64,000 nucleotides of DNA, taken from the NCBI RefSeq assembly GCF_023806485.1, contig NZ_JAMSLR010000008.1:62001-126000 (forward strand), given 5' to 3'. The position numbers and the translations under genes were made by a program. Positions 6,650-14,235 of this stretch are shown here, one piece after another (the first letter of the stretch is position 1; each line of letters starts with the position of its first letter). This DNA comes from Thermalbibacter longus. GTDB taxonomy: Bacteria; Chloroflexota; Chloroflexia; Thermomicrobiales; Thermomicrobiaceae. Below the pieces are notes generated by a model, which was not told where the DNA came from, did no database searches, and worked only from the letters and a program-made list of their open reading frames with translations.

Positions 6650-6684
6650 GCCCTCAGCCATCGCGGCTGAGGGCTTTTCTTTTG
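6650..6684 (+). terminator. Intrinsic terminator after the RepA-like gene
   Basis: A 10-bp perfect stem (6650-6659 with 6665-6674) with a 5-base loop is followed by TTTTCTTTT. Confidence 0.9.
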
Positions 6685-6787
6685 CCTTCGAAGGCCCCTA
6701 GAAGGCCCTCTGATCCTCGCTTCGGCCTCGCGAGTCCTGAGATACTGGCACGCTGTCTACAGCCCTCACAGGCCATCCTGGCGCGTC

Positions 6788-7861
6788 CTAGCCGGCCTCG
6801 AAGAGCCGATCCAGTAGCTCAGACGCCAGCAGGTGATCTTCCGGCAGCACGTGCATGTAGATTGACAGCGTGATCAGCGGCGATGAGTGGCCCATCCGCT
6901 CTTGGGCTACTTTGATCGGCACGCCAGCCCAGGCCAGCATCGTACAGTGCTGATGCCGTAGCCCGTGCATGCCGATGTACGGCACGCCGGCCCGCTTCGA
7001 GGCCCAGACCAAGGCGCTACGCAAGGCGCTGCGTGACGGCGGCCTGCCGTCCTCATAGCGGAAGACCGGCCCGCTGAAGCCCCCGCGATGCAGAAGCGCC
7101 TGGATCGCCTGATCAGGCAGGCTGACGCTGCGCCGGCTAGCGCGGCTCTTGGTCTCCCGCGTGACGAAGCGCCGGCCCTGAAGCTCGATCAGTCCTCGCT
7201 GTACCGTCAGGCTGCGATGCGCAAGCCGGATGTCTCCCCAGTCCAGGCCGAGAGCCTCAGATGTCCTCAGCCCGGTGTAGAGCACGACAACGAAGAGGTC
7301 ACCCCACTGGCCCGGATCGGCCAGCATGGCATCGGTGAACGCGGCGACTTCTTCCCGCGTCCAGACGATGCGCGGCGCGGCCTCCACCTTCGGCCTGGAC
7401 AGCCGGGCAGCCGGGTTGTCGCCGATGATCCCCCACTCTGTCGCGACTTGAAACAGCCGATGCGAGACGACATACGCCTTCTCCGCGATACGCGGCCCCT
7501 TGGCCTTGCCGGCTGCGATGACCTGCGCGATGTCCTGCGGCTTGACCTGGTCTAGCGGCGTCGCGCCGATCTTCGGCAGGACATGCCGGCGCAGCATCTC
7601 GCGGTAGTGCTCTTCCGTTGACGGCGAGAGCGAGGCCGATGCCAGCCACTGCTCGGCGAAGGCGGCGACGGTCAGCGTCTGATCTCTCGGCGGCGTCGCT
7701 GCCGGCGACAGCGCCAGGCGGCGTAGCTCGGCAAGCAGCGCGTAGGCGTCGTCTTCCGTCGCCGCGTACTCGTAGTGACGTTGTCCCTTGATGGTGATCT
7801 CGGCAACCCAGCGGCCATCACTGCGCCGCTGGTAGACGTAGCCCTGAGGTCGTCTCCCCAC
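6788..7861 (-). CDS. int: Tyrosine recombinase / phage integrase (357 aa)
   Basis: Site-specific recombinase of the lambda integrase family. An N-terminal arm-binding domain (GYVYQRRSDGRWVAEITIKGQRHYEY, residues 7-32) is followed by a SAM-like core-binding domain (about 65-160) and the catalytic domain. The catalytic set is complete: R199 in YTGLRTSEAL, K238, H299 and R302 in HGLRH, H325 in MGHSSP, and nucleophile Y335 in SIYMHV. It is transcribed away from tRNA-Phe. Three direct repeats between its start and the tRNA look like its arm-type sites, which suggests that the attachment site is at or in the tRNA gene. Confidence 0.95.
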   Translation of the reverse strand: MGRRPQGYVYQRRSDGRWVAEITIKGQRHYEYAATEDDAYALLAELRRLALSPAATPPRDQTLTVAAFAEQWLASASLSPSTEEHYREMLRRHVLPKIGATPLDQVKPQDIAQVIAAGKAKGPRIAEKAYVVSHRLFQVATEWGIIGDNPAARLSRPKVEAAPRIVWTREEVAAFTDAMLADPGQWGDLFVVVLYTGLRTSEALGLDWGDIRLAHRSLTVQRGLIELQGRRFVTRETKSRASRRSVSLPDQAIQALLHRGGFSGPVFRYEDGRPPSRSALRSALVWASKRAGVPYIGMHGLRHQHCTMLAWAGVPIKVAQERMGHSSPLITLSIYMHVLPEDHLLASELLDRLFEAG

Positions 7862-7901
7862 GACAGGCCCCTTCCGGCAGGCCCGACAGGGAAGCGCGGC
7901 A

Positions 7902-7947
7902 GATTCTGCTGTCAGATTCTGCTGTCAGTCCGGGATTCTGCTGTCAG
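7902..7947. repeat. Three direct repeats GATTCTGCTGTCAG (integrase arm-type sites)
   Basis: Exact copies are at 7902-7915, 7915-7928 and 7934-7947, between the integrase start and tRNA-Phe. Copy number, spacing (13 and 19 bases) and place fit arm-type binding sites of the integrase N-terminal domain; they could also autoregulate int, whose start is only 40 bases away. Confidence 0.75.
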
Positions 7948-7984
7948 GCGACAGGCCGAAAAAGCGCAGTCAGCGGAGATGTAG

Positions 7985-8057
7985 GGTCGGGTAGCTCAGT
8001 CGGTAGAGCACGTGACTGAAAATCACGGTGTCGCCGGTTCGATTCCGGCCCCGACCA
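7985..8057 (+). tRNA. tRNA-Phe (GAA)
   Basis: A 7-bp acceptor stem (GGTCGGG with CCCGACC), a D arm with AGCTCAGTCGGTAGAGC, an anticodon stem CGTGA/TCACG with loop CTGAAAA (anticodon GAA at 8018-8020) and a T arm GCCGG-TTCGATT-CCGGC. CCA is not encoded. No -10/-35 pair is evident in the short space between the integrase arm repeats and the tRNA, so its promoter may lie within the element. Confidence 0.95.
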
Positions 8058-8064
8058 CAACAGG

Positions 8065-8088
8065 CCCCGCCCTTTGGGCGGGGTTTCC
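8065..8088 (+). terminator. Terminator after tRNA-Phe
   Basis: CCCCGCCC at 8065-8072 pairs with GGGCGGGG at 8076-8083, followed by TTT. Confidence 0.8.
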
Positions 8089-8188
8089 TCATACGTGCCG
8101 GCCCTCTCTCGAGTCATTCGATCACCTGGTACACCACCGGGCCTCAACACGAAGCTCGAAGATTACCGCCACTGATCGCCAACCGCGC

Positions 8189-9055
8189 TCAACGGCTCGG
8201 ATCGATCTGCTGATCCGGCGGCAAAGACGACCCGTCACGCTCCTTGCGTCCCGCTGCGTAGTACTTCATTGTCTGCAGGTCATCCGGGAAGAAATAGATG
8301 ACGCGAAACCGTGCATCCCGCGTGAACGGCTCTGACGCCAATCTGAAGCTGAGCACCCCCGCACCTCCGGCGGTCAGGCGCAACGGTATCAAGGCTCGCG
8401 CCGCTGTCGGCGGTGGAGCGCTCTGCTCGGCCTGCTGCCAGTATTCCCGAAACCGCGGCAGGGCTAGCAACCGGGCGAGCAGCGCCTGGCACCAAGTCTC
8501 GTCGTAGAACTGTGCTAGCTCGTGCCGTAGGGCATAGATCATCGCGAGCAGCGTCGTATCCGGTTCGGCCACCAGCCGGCCCGCCTGCGAGGCCGGATCG
8601 AACCAGGCCACCAGCAGCGGATCCCCTGCTAGGCCGCCGAGTGTCGGATCTCGTGGCGATACAGCGAACAGATCCGGAACTCTCCCGTTCCAGGAGAGTA
8701 ACCGCGTCGTGCAGTCGAGCACGTACGCCGGGAAGGGAAACGCGTCGAGCTCAGCCCGCGAGACGTCCCGCGCCCAGCGGATGTCTTCTTCACTCGGCAG
8801 CGGAACCGAGACGCGATAGCCGAAGAGTTCCATAATCTCCCGCCGCTCACTGAAGCGAGCTCCCAGTGCGTCCAGGATACGCTCGACGGTCTCGCGAGAA
8901 GGTTGCGCCACGCGGCCGGACTCCACGCGCTGGAGGTAGCCCGTACCCAGGCCCGCTTCCAGCTCGACCCACAATTGCGTTCGCCCCAGCCGCTCGCGAA
9001 GCGCCCGCAGGCGGGCACCACCGAGGCTACCACGCTGGATCGTTACCCTCGACAT
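8189..9055 (-). CDS. XRE-family regulator with MmyB-like ligand-binding domain (288 aa)
   Basis: Residues 11-70 form a Cro/C1-type HTH (LRALRERLGRTQLWVELEAGLGTGYLQRVESGRVAQPSRETVERILDAL). The remainder has the MmyB pattern: DAFPFPAYVLDCTTRLLSWNGRVPDLF, a PAS-like ligand-binding fold reported to bind fatty-acid-like ligands in related proteins. The length is typical. It is transcribed divergently from azlC, 79 bases away, and could regulate that exporter, though the ligand is unknown. No Shine-Dalgarno site is obvious upstream of the ATG. Confidence 0.8.
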   Translation of the reverse strand: MSRVTIQRGSLGGARLRALRERLGRTQLWVELEAGLGTGYLQRVESGRVAQPSRETVERILDALGARFSERREIMELFGYRVSVPLPSEEDIRWARDVSRAELDAFPFPAYVLDCTTRLLSWNGRVPDLFAVSPRDPTLGGLAGDPLLVAWFDPASQAGRLVAEPDTTLLAMIYALRHELAQFYDETWCQALLARLLALPRFREYWQQAEQSAPPPTAARALIPLRLTAGGAGVLSFRLASEPFTRDARFRVIYFFPDDLQTMKYYAAGRKERDGSSLPPDQQIDPSR

Positions 9056-9134
9056 GAATCCTCGATTCGACTTCGATGACGATGACCCGCGCAGGGAACA
9101 CCACTAGCATAGCAGTAGAGGGAGCGAATAGAGC

Positions 9135-9827
9135 ATGCTGCACAGCGCGTTCATTCGAGGATTTCGTGCAATGCTGCCGCTCTGGCTCGGTGCCGTGCCC
9201 TCCGGGATCGCCTTCGGGTTCACCGCCCGGCACGTCGGGTTGGACGCGTTCGAGGCTCAGGCCATGAGTCTCCTCGTCTTCTCGGCCCCAGCTCAGATGG
9301 CGACCATCGATCTCCTCGTGCGAGGCGTCACTCCGGTGCTGCCTGTCGTGGTCACCCTCAGCGTGAACGCCCAGCTCGCGCTGATCAGCCTAGCCTGCGG
9401 TCGCATCCTGCGACCAGGAATCTGGCCTGCCGCCGCCGTCGCGTTCCTGCTTACCGAAGGCTCGTTCGCCGTCGCGAGCGCAGCGCCGCCGCTTACCCTG
9501 GCGAGCCTGGGCGGTGCCGCTGCGAGCATGTACCTAGCTTGGAATCTGGGGACGCTGCTGGGACTGGCTAGCGCGGATCGGCTTCCCGCGCTCACCCACT
9601 TCGGGCTAGATTTCGTCATTCCGCTGACATTGATCGCGGTGCTCGGTCGTTGGCTGCGGGAGCCACCAGCCCGCCATCCAGTAGTCGTCTCAGCGCTGGC
9701 GGCCACACTGCTGCTACTGGTACTGCCCTCGACAGTTGCGATCCTGTGCGCAGCCATCTCGGGAGCGCTGGCAGGCACGGTGCAATTTCGGGATCGGGAG
9801 GCGATGTGGAACGGCCCGTCATCCTGA
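9135..9827 (+). CDS. azlC: AzlC-family branched-chain amino acid exporter subunit (230 aa)
   Basis: Integral membrane protein with the AzlC opening MLHSAFIRGFRAMLPLWLGAVPSGIAFGFTAR and about six hydrophobic segments. AzlC forms an exporter of branched-chain amino acids and analogues with the small AzlD. The azlD gene starts inside the 3' end of this gene (22-bp overlap), the usual coupling of the pair. The divergent XRE-type gene may control it. Substrate is inferred from the family. Confidence 0.85.
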   Translation: MLHSAFIRGFRAMLPLWLGAVPSGIAFGFTARHVGLDAFEAQAMSLLVFSAPAQMATIDLLVRGVTPVLPVVVTLSVNAQLALISLACGRILRPGIWPAAAVAFLLTEGSFAVASAAPPLTLASLGGAAASMYLAWNLGTLLGLASADRLPALTHFGLDFVIPLTLIAVLGRWLREPPARHPVVVSALAATLLLLVLPSTVAILCAAISGALAGTVQFRDREAMWNGPSS

Positions 9828-10117
9828 CGATCGTTGCGATGGGGCTCGCGCTCTACTGGGTTCGGCTCAGCGGCCTCCTGCTTTCGAGGATTTCGATGCC
9901 CCGAAACCTGGAAAATGCTTTCAAGGGACTGGCACCAGCGACACTGGCCGCACTGGTCGTAGCAAGCCTGCTCGCGCACCCCCAAGAGTTGGGCTGGCGC
10001 GCACCGGCCGCGGTCGCGGCGCTAGCGGTCGCGATCCGCTGGCCACGCATGGAGGTGTGCCTCGCTACCGGCATGTTCGTGTACCTCGTGCTCCGGTGGA
10101 CAGACGTCGGCATGTGA
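9806..10117 (+). CDS. azlD: AzlD-family small membrane subunit (103 aa)
   Basis: The GTG at 9806 has GGGAGG just upstream and yields VERPVILTIVAMGLALYWVRLSGLLLS, the expected AzlD start; a longer ORF from 9650 overlaps azlC and is rejected. Three to four hydrophobic helices follow (NAFKGLAPATLAALVVASLLAHP, AAVAALAVAIRWPRMEVCLATGMFVYLVLRW). It is the partner of AzlC in amino acid export and is translationally coupled by the overlap. Confidence 0.82.
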   Translation: MERPVILTIVAMGLALYWVRLSGLLLSRISMPRNLENAFKGLAPATLAALVVASLLAHPQELGWRAPAAVAALAVAIRWPRMEVCLATGMFVYLVLRWTDVGM

Positions 10118-10154
10118 GTAGATCTGGCTTCGCGCTTGCGAGGGGGTAACGGCG

Positions 10155-10691
10155 ATGGAAGAGCTGTTGGGCATCGAAATCACCGTCCGCCACGATCTGC
10201 GCCCCGGAGACCTGGGGCGCGTTACAGAGATGCACGGCCTCGTCTACGCTCGGGAGTACGCCTTCGATCACACCTTCGAAGCCTATGTGGCCGCAACCCT
10301 CGGCGAGTTCGGCCAGCAGTACCGGCCGGGCCGCGATCGGCTGTGGCTGGCCGAGCAGGGAGATCGGCTGGTCGGCTCGATCGCGATCGTGGGCCGCTCG
10401 GAGGACACCGCCCAGTTGCGCTGGTTCCTGGTGCTTCCCTCGTGTCGTGGGTATGGCCTCGGCTCCCGCCTGCTCGCGCACTCGCTGAGTTTTTGCCGCA
10501 GTGCCGGTTATCGCCACGTCTACCTCTGGACGGTCCACCCGCTGGAGAACGCCGCCAGGCTCTACCGGCGCTTCGGATTCCGACTCACCGAGGAGCTTCC
10601 AGAGAAGCCGCTCTGGGACCACCAGCTGCGTGAGCAGCGCTACGATCTCGAGCTCGCGGATGACTCTGATGATCGCCCAAGGGGCAGGTAG
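10155..10691 (+). CDS. GNAT-family N-acetyltransferase (178 aa)
   Basis: Acetyl-CoA-dependent acetyltransferase of the GNAT fold. The acetyl-CoA pyrophosphate loop is RGYGLGSRLL (about residues 98-107) after strand AQLRWFLVLPSC. The C-terminal NAARLYRRFGFRLTEE is the usual motif B. The N-terminal part (RHDLRPGDLGRVTEMHGLVYAREYAFDHTFEAYVAATLGEF) resembles the acetyltransferase halves fused to MarR regulators. The substrate is unknown. It starts 37 bases after azlD in the same direction and may share its transcript. Confidence 0.85.
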   Translation: MEELLGIEITVRHDLRPGDLGRVTEMHGLVYAREYAFDHTFEAYVAATLGEFGQQYRPGRDRLWLAEQGDRLVGSIAIVGRSEDTAQLRWFLVLPSCRGYGLGSRLLAHSLSFCRSAGYRHVYLWTVHPLENAARLYRRFGFRLTEELPEKPLWDHQLREQRYDLELADDSDDRPRGR

Positions 10692-10794
10692 AGTCCTTCC
10701 GTATGAGCACTGTCAAAATGATGAGCGGTACCTGGTGCACATGCCCGCTTCCAGGACTGCCCGTCGATTCGTGAGCCGTAGGTGAGCGGGCTGG

Positions 10795-11874
10795 TCAGGT
10801 AGTCTCTCGCGTCCACAGCACCTTCACAGTACGCCGCCCGGAACGCCTGCGCCCTGCGCGCCCCCGAGCGCCTGGCTTGCCCGATCCCGGTGCCGTCCTG
10901 TCGCGCCTTACCGGCATCGCCGATACGGTGAGTGCCTGCACGGTGTGCGCGCCTGAACGGTGTCGCGGGGCCGGTCGGGCCGCTCTACCCAACGGTGGCT
11001 CACCAAGCTGCGACCGCCAATTGTTGGTCTGCCGGCTGGCATCCATAGCCTCCGCCAGTGCCTGTATCGTCTCCAGAAGTCGTACCGTCGAGTCACGTCC
11101 CCGGCTTACTCGGGCTGTATAATCCCGTTGCCTGCGCTGGTAGCTGCCATTCCGTCGCCCCAGGGGCGTCTCCGGAGCGAACTGGAACGGGCCCCATCCC
11201 AGCCAATGATCATCGCCGGAGAACCAATCGCTCAACTGGGCGAATCGCTGGCGCACGCGAAGGCGCGTGACCGCATCGACGAGCACGAGGAGGAGCCAGG
11301 GAGTCCCGAGCATGAGCAGCAGGAGCGCCAGTTGCTGCGTGAGCGACGCGCTGCGCGTGCTCATCGTGCCCCGGTGCCGAACGCTCACCCGCGACGAGGC
11401 GTTCGCCCCCGCTCTATGGCCGAAATCGGGCTCACCGCTGCCCACCGACACAACTGGAATGTGAACCGGTGAGCCAAAGAGACCACCTATCAATGGGATG
11501 GTGTGACCAATGCTGGCTGGCCCCGCCCCACTCTCAGGTTGGCCAGCCTGCACTCGGTGCCAGATAATCTCTACAGAGAAGACCCACTGTCGAATCCAGC
11601 CCAGCATGCTGTCAAGTAATCGCCGTGCCCAGAGCATGCCTGGCTGGTAGTTCCATCTCGGTTGAGAAGAAGGGGTAATTGAGTTCGACACCTGGCTGGC
11701 CGTGAGTGAGGCTCCATCTGTGATCCCGCCCAGCTCCCCTTCTGGCCCCCGGGCTACCGGCCACGGGGAGCGCTGTTGAAGCCCTGGCAGCGGTGGAGGA
11801 CAGCAACCCGCCTCTGCAACCGCGAGCAGCAGGAGCAACACACAGATCGCCAGCGACCACAGGAGTGCGCGCAC
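10795..11874 (-). CDS. Hypothetical membrane-anchored protein (359 aa)
   Basis: The GTG at 11874 is preceded by GGAGGGAGG and gives a classic N-terminal hydrophobic signal (VRALLWSLAICVLLLLLAVAEAG), which is better supported than the ATG at 11931. A second hydrophobic segment (LALLLLMLGTPWLLLVLVDAV) lies near residues 182-202. Between them is a Pro/Ser/Gly-rich extracytoplasmic stretch; the C-terminal 150 residues are cytoplasmic and very Arg-rich. No family is recognised. The composition is odd for a folded protein, so reading-frame reality is likely but not certain. Confidence 0.55.
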   Translation of the reverse strand: MRALLWSLAICVLLLLLAVAEAGCCPPPLPGLQQRSPWPVARGPEGELGGITDGASLTASQVSNSITPSSQPRWNYQPGMLWARRLLDSMLGWIRQWVFSVEIIWHRVQAGQPESGAGPASIGHTIPLIGGLFGSPVHIPVVSVGSGEPDFGHRAGANASSRVSVRHRGTMSTRSASLTQQLALLLLMLGTPWLLLVLVDAVTRLRVRQRFAQLSDWFSGDDHWLGWGPFQFAPETPLGRRNGSYQRRQRDYTARVSRGRDSTVRLLETIQALAEAMDASRQTNNWRSQLGEPPLGRAARPAPRHRSGAHTVQALTVSAMPVRRDRTAPGSGKPGARGRAGRRRSGRRTVKVLWTRETT

Positions 11875-12475
11875 TATCCTCCCTCCTCGATCCCACTGCT
11901 CATCTTCGGATAACCGTGCAGTGGCTGCCATGGCTAATCCTGCCCACCGAAATGATCGACGGAGGTCATTCGGGGCACGTGCACGGCATGTACTGCAAGT
12001 ACTGGAGGATGAAGTACTCGAGATAGTTTTCTAGTACGAATAGTGTGAGATGAGGATTATTGTAGGTGCACTGCGAATGAACAGTTTGATAGTTCCTATC
12101 AGACCGAATATGAAGAGCTGCGTGCTCCGAGCGGACGCTAGCGCAGAGGTCTCAAGAGTGCCGGAAACCCCTCCCGAAGGCAGCCGCCGAGATTCGGTAC
12201 CGCCCCGCTCTTTTCCGACGAAGAGGCCGGTGGCCTCGGGATCATCCCTGAGCCACCAGCCTCCCAACATCCACCACTCGAGCGGGCTCGGCACGCCGGC
12301 CGCAGTTGCGGCGCCGGTGTCCGCGTCCACCGGTTTCCTCCGCGGCTTCTCATCGGCCCTGGCGTACAATGCTGCCCAACGTGCAGACCAGATGGATCGC
12401 GGGGTCCCACTGTGAAGCCAGCGAACCGCCATGTGCCTGCCTGCGACCGCGACGTCAGCAACGAGAGGAGCGACG
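11875..12475. other. Intergenic stretch without a convincing gene
   Basis: Two AGTACT palindromes (11998 and 12013) lie in a short AT-richer patch (about 11990-12120), the lowest-GC part of this neighbourhood. Overlapping ORFs on both strands from 12031 to 12707 lack start sites and have low-complexity, Arg/Ser/Pro-rich products, so none is called. TACAAT at 12365-12370 could be the -10 of the next gene, but a -35 is not clear. Confidence 0.5.
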
Positions 12476-13180
12476 ATGCACGCCGGAACCCCTGGGCCGG
12501 CTCTGTTCGAACTCGGGAACCGCTGGCGCGAGACCTACCCGGGCGCATCGGCCGGGATCCTCGTGCTGCGGGGGGTGCGGAATCCCAGCGGCGAGCCCTC
12601 CCTCGAGGAGTCGAAGCGGGGGCTGGAGATTGAGCTGCGGGCGCGCTACGCCGGCTTCTCGCGAGCGGATTTGCGGGCGCTGCCGGTGATCCGGGCCTAC
12701 GAGGCATACTACCGCCGGTTCGGAGATACGTACCACGTCCTGCTCCAGCTCGAATCGGTGGTCCTCAAGGGGAAGCCGCTGCCGCACGCCACGACGTTGG
12801 TAGAGGCGATGTTCATGGCGGAGCTGAGCGATCTGCTGCTCACCGCCGGGCACGACCTGAGCACCCTAGCCCTTCCAGTTCGCATCGAGATCGCTGAGGG
12901 CCACGAGCGCTATACCCTGCTCAACGGTCGCGAGCAGACCCTGAAGGCCGGGGACATGCATATGGCCGATGGACTCGGCGTCATCTCCAGCGTCCTGTAC
13001 GGACCGGACGTCCGCACGCGCATCACTCCCGAAACGCGGGATGTGCTCTACGCGGTGTACGCACCTCCTGGCATCGAGCCCGAGGCCGTGGCCGTTCACC
13101 TGGATCGGATCGAGGCCTACGTCCGGCTGGCTGCCCCGGATGCGCGCTGTGAGCTGAAGGCGGTGTACCCGGCCGGGTAG
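12476..13180 (+). CDS. B3/4-domain protein (PheT-like tRNA-binding fold), 234 aa
   Basis: The ATG at 12476 has GAGAGGAG just upstream. The protein matches the B3/4 domain of the phenylalanyl-tRNA synthetase beta subunit, which occurs alone in many bacteria: RALPVIRAYEAYYRRFG, KGKPLPHATTLVEAMFMAELSDLLLTAGHDL and DGLGVISSVLYGPD. In PheT this domain takes part in editing of mischarged tRNA; stand-alone versions are presumed to edit or bind small molecules, but their function is not settled. It is transcribed toward the sugar operon and ends at a strong terminator. Confidence 0.82.
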   Translation: MHAGTPGPALFELGNRWRETYPGASAGILVLRGVRNPSGEPSLEESKRGLEIELRARYAGFSRADLRALPVIRAYEAYYRRFGDTYHVLLQLESVVLKGKPLPHATTLVEAMFMAELSDLLLTAGHDLSTLALPVRIEIAEGHERYTLLNGREQTLKAGDMHMADGLGVISSVLYGPDVRTRITPETRDVLYAVYAPPGIEPEAVAVHLDRIEAYVRLAAPDARCELKAVYPAG

Positions 13181-13202
13181 CCCTAGTGACGGAGGATACC
13201 GG

Positions 13203-13248
13203 GGCAGAGGGAGCGGCCCCGGGGAGCTTCGGGGCCGCTCCCTCTGCC
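13203..13248. terminator. 19-bp perfect bidirectional terminator hairpin
   Basis: Arms 13203-13221 and 13230-13248 are fully complementary around an 8-base loop. It lies between the converging B3/4 gene and the aldolase operon, so it probably stops transcription from both sides although no T-run is present. Confidence 0.75.
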
Positions 13249-13270
13249 ACCTCAGGCAGGGTGCTCTTGG

Positions 13271-14188
13271 CTAGTCGGCCGCTGCCGCCACTTGAACGAA
13301 GAGATCGATCGCATGCAGGTAGTTCGTGGCGATCTTGTCCGCGGCCTGCTCTCGCGTCAGCGTGCCGTTGAGGAAGCCCTGCACACCATCCCACCACAGG
13401 GTGCGCCCGATCGCGAACCCGATGTACCCGGGTACGCCGGCGCCCTGCCGCAGCCAGTGATCCACCCGCTCGGGGTCCGCGCCACGGCCCAACACCACAC
13501 AGCCTACCCGGTCGCGGCCTCCGCTCCTGACCTGTGCCGCCATCCGCTCGCAGTCCTCGCGGCGATCCAGCCCCTCGATCTTCCAGACGTCAGGCTCCAC
13601 ACCCGCCTCGTAGAACTCTGCTACTGCCTGGATCGTCAAACCTGGACGTACCTCGCGGTCATAACGCTCGCTGTCGCCCCCGACCGATTCGAGCTGCGCC
13701 TTCGTGGCCGGTACAAGGAGTTCGAGCAGGAACTTGCGACCCCGCTCGTGCAACCAGTTGTTCAGCCGCTTCAGTCGCTCGAACTGGATCCGCTTGGTTT
13801 CGGGATCATCGTCAGGATTGAAGCGAACCAGCACCTTGGAGAAAGTCGGATCGAAATCTTCGATGTGCTTGCCGAAATCTTCGCCGTACTCGAAGTCGAA
13901 CACCTTCTGCCCGCTCTTCTCGACCGGCATCGCTAGGATGTACCCCTTGGCTCGGGCCTCCCTGGCTACCTGGCTGCCGTACTGCTCGTCGACGAGAATG
14001 CCGGCCGCCTCGCGCGGAGCGCCACGCGCGATGGCAGCCTCGAAGCCGGCAAAGATGACCGACTTCGCCTCGCTAATGCGCTGCTGCCGCTCTGCTTCCG
14101 GCACCCCCGCCTTCGCGGCCATCTCCTCGAACGAGCTGCGATGATCGAATGCCAGGATGTAGAGTGGCTTGTCATACCCAACAGCCAT
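13271..14188 (-). CDS. DUF2090 / class I aldolase-like protein (305 aa)
   Basis: GAAGGAGGT six bases before the ATG sets the start. The protein matches the DUF2090 family (KPLYILAFDHRSSFEEM at the start), the domain fused to IolC in some myo-inositol pathways and related to LacD-type tagatose-bisphosphate aldolases. A Schiff-base lysine candidate is in PDVWKIEGL (about residue 213), and GYIGFAIGRTLWWDGVQG forms the phosphate-binding end. It is the last gene of an operon with two sugar kinases, so it probably cleaves the bisphosphate (or 6-phosphate) ketose made by them into two three-carbon products. The exact sugar is not shown by sequence. Confidence 0.78.
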   Translation of the reverse strand: MAVGYDKPLYILAFDHRSSFEEMAAKAGVPEAERQQRISEAKSVIFAGFEAAIARGAPREAAGILVDEQYGSQVAREARAKGYILAMPVEKSGQKVFDFEYGEDFGKHIEDFDPTFSKVLVRFNPDDDPETKRIQFERLKRLNNWLHERGRKFLLELLVPATKAQLESVGGDSERYDREVRPGLTIQAVAEFYEAGVEPDVWKIEGLDRREDCERMAAQVRSGGRDRVGCVVLGRGADPERVDHWLRQGAGVPGYIGFAIGRTLWWDGVQGFLNGTLTREQAADKIATNYLHAIDLFVQVAAAAD

Positions 14189-14235
14189 GGTTGACCTCCT
14201 TCGCTCTCCCTGTTCCACGTTCCTAAGCTACCCGA

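Larger units (their letters stand above)
1..7984. mobile_element. Integrated mobile element beside tRNA-Phe (left end outside window)
   Basis: The stretch combines a tyrosine recombinase next to a tRNA gene, arm-type repeats, a RepA-like ATPase, an HK97-type capsid protein, small HTH proteins and long repeat-rich intergenic DNA. Everything from tRNA-Phe rightward is ordinary chromosomal content. Portal, terminase, protease and tail genes are not seen, so it is either a remnant, a phage satellite, or an element that makes only a shell. The right boundary is placed at the tRNA. No second copy of a tRNA segment was found near position 1, so the left end probably lies before the window. The pentamers CTGTC and GACAG are unusually frequent throughout the element. 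Confidence 0.8.

Noticed and set aside
10960-11472. Plus-strand ORF inside the membrane protein gene
   Set aside because: No start site, Arg/Ser/Pro-rich; the minus-strand frame has a Shine-Dalgarno site and signal helix.
12031-12707. Overlapping ORFs before the B3/4 gene
   Set aside because: Low-complexity products on both strands without start sites; no protein-like pattern.
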